From an uncultured Ruminococcus sp. (GTDB lineage Bacteria > Bacillota_A > Clostridia > Oscillospirales > Ruminococcaceae): DNA of 7,439 nt. Both the position numbers and the translations under genes were made by a program. Of the stretch, positions 4,738 through 7,439 are shown one piece after another (within the stretch, counting starts at the first letter, position 1; every line of letters begins with the position of its first letter). A model generated the notes under the pieces. It was given only the letters and a program-made list of their open reading frames with translations, had not been told where the DNA came from and did no database searches. The stretch spans positions 1-7,439 of the forward strand of contig CAMOXW010000178.1 of the NCBI GenBank assembly GCA_946629405.1. Direction: 5' to 3'.

Positions 4738-6565
4738 GAACAGTACACCGCGAAGACGCGGCCTCGCACCGGGCGGAAGATTCGCTCCCGGCGAAAAGCC
4801 GAAGGATATGAAGGGCTCGCTGAAAAAGCTCACTGCCTACATCGGTGCCTACAAAATACCGATAATCATAGTCATGGTCCTCGCGGCAGTTTCAACAGTT
4901 TTCGCGGTCGCGGGACCAAAGATAATGGCTCGTGCGACGAACGAGCTGTTCGACGGACTTATGAAGAAGATCGCAGGAACAGGCGGCATCGACTTCAGCT
5001 ATATCGCCAAAATACTCCTGTTCACCCTTTCGCTATACCTGTTCAGCACCGTTGCCAATTTCGCACAGGGCTGGATAATGGCAGGAATATCGCAGAAGAT
5101 CTCCTTCCGCATGAGGAAAGACATCTCCGAGAAGATCTGGCGTATGCCGATGAGCTACTTCGAGAGCCGTACCTACGGCGAGGTTCTTTCGCGCATAACC
5201 AACGACGTCGATACCCTCGGAATGACACTCAACCAGAGCATAACCCAGATAATCACGTCCGTTGCAACACTTATCGGAACGCTCGTCATGATGCTCTCAA
5301 TATCGCCTCTCATGACGCTGATATCCCTTGTGATACTGCCGATATCCGCCTTTCTCCTGTCATTCGTGATAAAGAAGTCGCAGAAGCACTTCCGCACACA
5401 GCAGGAGTATCTCGGCCATATAAACGGACTTGTCGAGGAGACCTACAGTGGCCACACAGTCGTTCAGGCGTTCAATAAGGAGGACGACAAGGTCGATGAA
5501 TTCTGCAAGACCAACGATGTGCTCTATAAATCAGCATGGAAATCGCAGTTCCTCTCCGGAATAATGATGCCGGTGATGATGTTTGTCGGCAATCTCGGCT
5601 ATGCCGGAGTAGCTATCGCTGGAGGTCTTCTCGCAATACGCGGAGTTATCGGTATTGGCGATATACAGGCATTTATCCAGTATGTAAAGCAGTTCACCCA
5701 GCCGATACAGCAGATAGCACAGGTCATCAATCAGGTACAGTCAATGACAGCAGCGGCAGAAAGAGTATTCGAGTTTCTTGACGAAAAGGAGGAGGAGCAG
5801 TCCCCTGCCGACCCGGTGATACCGCAGAACGTCGAGGGCAGAGTTTCGTTCAGCCACGTTTCCTTCGGCTATACGCCTGAAAAGACGATAATAGGCGATT
5901 TCAGCGCAGATATAAGCGCCGGCCAGAAGGTCGCGATAGTTGGTCCTACCGGTGCTGGAAAAACGACCATAGTAAAGCTGCTCATGCGCTTCTATGATGT
6001 GAATTCCGGCACGATATCGCTTGACGGAGTGGATATACGGAGGATACCGCGCAGCGAGCTCAGAAAGAGCTTCGGAATGGTGCTCCAGGACACATGGCTC
6101 TTTAACGGCACTATCATGGAGAATATCCGCTACGGAAAACCTGGTGCTACCGACGATGAGGTCATCGCAGCAGCAAAGGCTGCTCACGCCCACCACTTTA
6201 TAAAATCGCTGCCGGACGGATATAATATGGTCCTCAACGAAGACGCAAGCAACGTTTCACAAGGACAGAAACAGCTCCTCACGATCGCAAGGGCGATACT
6301 TGCCGACCCGAGGGTAATGATCCTCGATGAGGCTACATCCTCAGTCGATACCCGCACCGAGGTTCTGATACAGGACGCAATGGACAGACTTATGCAGGGC
6401 AGAACGAGCTTTGTAATTGCTCACCGCCTCTCAACGATACGCAACGCCAATGTGATACTTGTCATGAAGGACGGAGATATCATAGAGCAGGGAGCTCACG
6501 ATGAACTTCTTGCACGCGGAGGCTTCTATTCGCAGCTCTATAATTCGCAGTTTGAGACAGCCTGA
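4730..6565 (+). CDS. Heterodimeric ABC exporter, catalytic-site subunit
   Basis: This 611-residue ABC half-transporter is the partner of the preceding gene. The start at 4730 has GGAGG (4717-4721) eight bases upstream, and the ATG overlaps the upstream stop (ATGAGTGA), suggesting translational coupling. A basic, Gly/Pro/Arg-rich cytoplasmic extension (1-27) precedes the membrane domain (about 28-350; first helix near 43-62), as in LmrD/EfrD-type subunits. ATPase motifs: Walker A GPTGAGKTT (405-413, K411), Q453, signature VSQGQ (509-513, Gln in place of the first Gly), Walker B ending D533-E534 with the catalytic Glu, D-loop SSVD (537-540) and switch H565. With the first subunit this gives one consensus ATP site (this Walker A/B with the partner's VSGGQ) and one degenerate site. 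Multidrug or lipid export is the usual family role; the substrate here is unknown. Confidence 0.95.
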   Translation: MSENSTPRRRGLAPGGRFAPGEKPKDMKGSLKKLTAYIGAYKIPIIIVMVLAAVSTVFAVAGPKIMARATNELFDGLMKKIAGTGGIDFSYIAKILLFTLSLYLFSTVANFAQGWIMAGISQKISFRMRKDISEKIWRMPMSYFESRTYGEVLSRITNDVDTLGMTLNQSITQIITSVATLIGTLVMMLSISPLMTLISLVILPISAFLLSFVIKKSQKHFRTQQEYLGHINGLVEETYSGHTVVQAFNKEDDKVDEFCKTNDVLYKSAWKSQFLSGIMMPVMMFVGNLGYAGVAIAGGLLAIRGVIGIGDIQAFIQYVKQFTQPIQQIAQVINQVQSMTAAAERVFEFLDEKEEEQSPADPVIPQNVEGRVSFSHVSFGYTPEKTIIGDFSADISAGQKVAIVGPTGAGKTTIVKLLMRFYDVNSGTISLDGVDIRRIPRSELRKSFGMVLQDTWLFNGTIMENIRYGKPGATDDEVIAAAKAAHAHHFIKSLPDGYNMVLNEDASNVSQGQKQLLTIARAILADPRVMILDEATSSVDTRTEVLIQDAMDRLMQGRTSFVIAHRLSTIRNANVILVMKDGDIIEQGAHDELLARGGFYSQLYNSQFETA

Positions 6566-6574
6566 CACAGGATA

Positions 6575-6605
6575 AAAAAGGGGATGCTTCAGGGCATCCC
6601 TTTTT
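6575..6605 (+). terminator. Intrinsic terminator of the ABC exporter operon
   Basis: GGGATGC (6581-6587) pairs with GCATCCC (6594-6600) around a six-base loop, followed by TTTTT (6601-6605). A preceding run of A's can extend the stem and allow some activity on the other strand. It lies 9 bases after the stop codon, so the next gene needs its own promoter, which is present. Confidence 0.92.
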
Positions 6606-6633
6606 GATGTCATAAGAAATTCTTGCAAAGGTC

Positions 6634-6662
6634 TTGACTAACGGAGGATTTTGTGAGATAAT
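6634..6662 (+). promoter_or_regulatory. Promoter of the PF06695-family gene
   Basis: -35 TTGACT (6634-6639), 17-base spacer, -10 GATAAT (6657-6662) preceded by TGA (extended -10). Transcription would start near 6669, leaving a leader of about 30 bases. The ribosome binding site in it is weaker than elsewhere in the window (AAAGTGAG, ending nine bases before the start). Confidence 0.75.
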
Positions 6663-6698
6663 GTTATTGTTTGATTTTGCCGAAAGTGAGATTATCTT

Positions 6699-7175
6699 AT
6701 GTTAAAAAAATATCTTATAGCATTTTTTATATCAATGGTCCCCCTCGTGGAGCTCAGAGGCGGTGTCCCTGTCGGCACCGGCATGGGACTTCCGTGGCTA
6801 TGGTGCCTTATCATCTGCATGGTCGGAAATATGATACCCGTGCCGCTGATATTCTTCTTCGCAAGAAAGATACTTGTCTGGGGAAGCGATAAGCCTGCGA
6901 TCGGGAAGTTCTTCTCATGGTGCCTTGAAAAGGGTGAGAAGGGCGGTCAGAAGCTTCAGGAAAAAGCGGGCAGAGGTATATATATCGCACTTCTCCTGTT
7001 TGTCGGCATCCCACTTCCGGGCACCGGCGCGTGGACAGGCACTCTCGCTGCGAGCATACTTGACCTCGACTTCAAAAAGAGCATTCTCGCCGTTGTCCTC
7101 GGCATCCTGCTTGCCGGCGTGATAATGACCCTCCTCAGTCAGGGCGTCAAGTCCGGTATCACCTCGATATTCTGA
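6699..7175 (+). CDS. Putative small multidrug-export family membrane protein (PF06695)
   Basis: This 158-residue integral membrane protein has about four hydrophobic segments (5-18, 31-58, 94-120, 127-147). Recognisable family features are the conserved ELRGGVP (18-24) after the first hydrophobic stretch, GNMIPVP (43-49), and IPLPGTGAWTG (104-114), which look like paired Pro/Gly-rich re-entrant elements. A central basic cytoplasmic-type loop (about 62-93) separates the two halves. The family label 'small multi-drug export' is historical and does not establish a substrate. The gene has its own promoter and follows the ABC operon's terminator, so linkage to the exporter is positional only. The start is set by AAAGTGAG upstream and by the family-typical N-terminus. 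Confidence 0.9.
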   Translation: MLKKYLIAFFISMVPLVELRGGVPVGTGMGLPWLWCLIICMVGNMIPVPLIFFFARKILVWGSDKPAIGKFFSWCLEKGEKGGQKLQEKAGRGIYIALLLFVGIPLPGTGAWTGTLAASILDLDFKKSILAVVLGILLAGVIMTLLSQGVKSGITSIF

Positions 7176-7233
7176 TATCTGCCTTTTATTTGTATGGGGC
7201 AGCTTGCACGTTTATTGTTGAGGCTGAGCTTTT

Positions 7234-7248
7234 TGAAGAAGTTCTTCA
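7234..7248. repeat. Short perfect palindrome in the 3' intergenic tract
   Basis: TGAAGAA (7234-7240) and TTCTTCA (7242-7248) flank a single G. It sits about 60 bases after the stop of the PF06695-family gene and has no U-tract. It may be a decayed repeat or an operator-like site. Nothing nearby identifies a binding protein. Confidence 0.35.
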
Positions 7249-7276
7249 TCAAACTCTCTCAAAAACATTTATCTTT

Positions 7277-7369
7277 GTTTTCCCCGCAAGGGTATAAAAA
7301 CAACCGGAAGACGTACAGACTTCCGGTTGTTTTTTACTATCCAGAACCTTATACCCTTGCGGGGAAAAC
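7277..7369. repeat. Nested palindrome with 21-bp perfect inverted repeats
   Basis: The outer arms at 7277-7297 and 7349-7369 are exact reverse complements over 21 bases (left arm begins GTTTTCCCC, right arm ends GGGGAAAAC). They enclose an inner 15-bp stem (7296-7310 with 7320-7334), overlapping the outer arm by two bases. The 93-base unit is too short to code for anything. Perfect arms of this length in an intergenic tract suggest a miniature inverted-repeat element or a repeat-derived terminator module. Confidence 0.8.
7296..7335. terminator. Bidirectional intrinsic terminator inside the nested palindrome
   Basis: CAACCGGAAG (7301-7310) pairs with CTTCCGGTTG (7320-7329) around a nine-base loop. 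Six T's follow on the plus strand and five T's on the minus strand (AAAAA at 7296-7300). It lies about 120 bases beyond the PF06695-family stop and is the only good terminator for that transcript. It would also stop transcription entering from the right. Confidence 0.88.
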
Positions 7370-7370
7370 C

Positions 7371-7439
7371 ATGCCAAAAGTCTTTGGAAAGGGGTCTGGG
7401 GTGACTCCCCGCAGTGCGGGGAGATGTCAGCGAAGCTGA
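7371..7439. repeat. Hairpin-rich intergenic repeat running off the right edge
   Basis: CTCCCCGC (7405-7412) and GCGGGGAG (7416-7423) form a perfect 8-bp stem with a three-base loop. TCAGC (7427-7431) and GCTGA (7435-7439) then form a 5-bp stem around GAA at the last base of the window. The G-rich run before them (7387-7402) is non-coding in style. The pattern resembles, from memory, multi-copy structured intergenic repeats common in Oscillospiraceae. Only its left part is visible. Confidence 0.55.

Noticed and set aside
6656..6697. Inverted repeat AGATAAT / ATTATCT before the PF06695-family gene, considered as an RNA switch
   Set aside because: The left arm is the -10 promoter box and is not transcribed, so the pair cannot form in the mRNA. 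The A/T-rich match is likely chance.
7194..7439. Plus-strand open frame of 81 codons at the right edge
   Set aside because: It runs through the nested palindrome, the terminator and the hairpin repeat, has no credible ribosome binding site, and shows no protein-like pattern.

Overview
The window looks like chromosomal DNA from a low-to-mid-GC Firmicute, most likely a gut or rumen Clostridia member of the Ruminococcus/Oscillospiraceae type. The reasons are strong AGGAGG ribosome binding sites 5-8 bases before the starts, near-consensus housekeeping promoters with TGn-extended -10 boxes, U-tailed hairpin terminators, and a protein set typical of Clostridia (a DUF3877-like protein, a paired ABC exporter, a PF06695 small export protein). 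The genus is inferred from style; no marker gene is present.

Layout, left to right. (1) Positions 1-402 hold no gene. They carry three tandem, near-identical, perfect-consensus promoters on the minus strand, all firing out of the left edge, followed by a leader hairpin and a boxA-like sequence. This is the architecture of a ribosomal RNA operon promoter region, with the RNA genes just outside the window. (2) A DUF3877-like gene (403-951, +) converges on, and overlaps by 22 bases, a small 62-residue hydrophobic/amphipathic protein gene (930-1118, -). (3) A bidirectional terminator (1176-1197) overlaps the stop codon of a six-helix voltage-gated K+ channel gene (1196-2176, -) whose protein ends in a lone TrkA-C/RCK-C domain. 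(4) A 240-base intergenic stretch (2177-2418) holds the divergent promoters of the channel and of the ABC operon, separated by an imperfect inverted-repeat element of about 110 bases. (5) A two-gene operon (2437-6565, +, 8-base overlap) encodes a heterodimeric ABC exporter. The first subunit has a degenerate catalytic site and a ~190-residue extracytoplasmic insert; the second has the catalytic glutamate and a degenerate signature motif. An intrinsic terminator follows 9 bases after the stop. (6) A separate promoter drives a small integral membrane protein of the PF06695 family (6699-7175, +). (7) The right edge (7176-7439) is a repeat-rich intergenic tract with a nested palindrome containing a terminator, then two more hairpins that run off the end.

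Functionally the window is an envelope-transport neighbourhood (K+ flux, ABC export, putative small-molecule export) next to a probable rRNA operon. The three transport units have separate promoters, so co-regulation is not indicated. No mobile-element gene, CRISPR array, tRNA or complete rRNA was found. I did not find a clearly new multi-gene system. The best leads are the triple promoter array, the voltage-gated channel with a bare RCK-C domain, the large exporter insert, the overlapping small-protein gene, and the palindromic intergenic elements.
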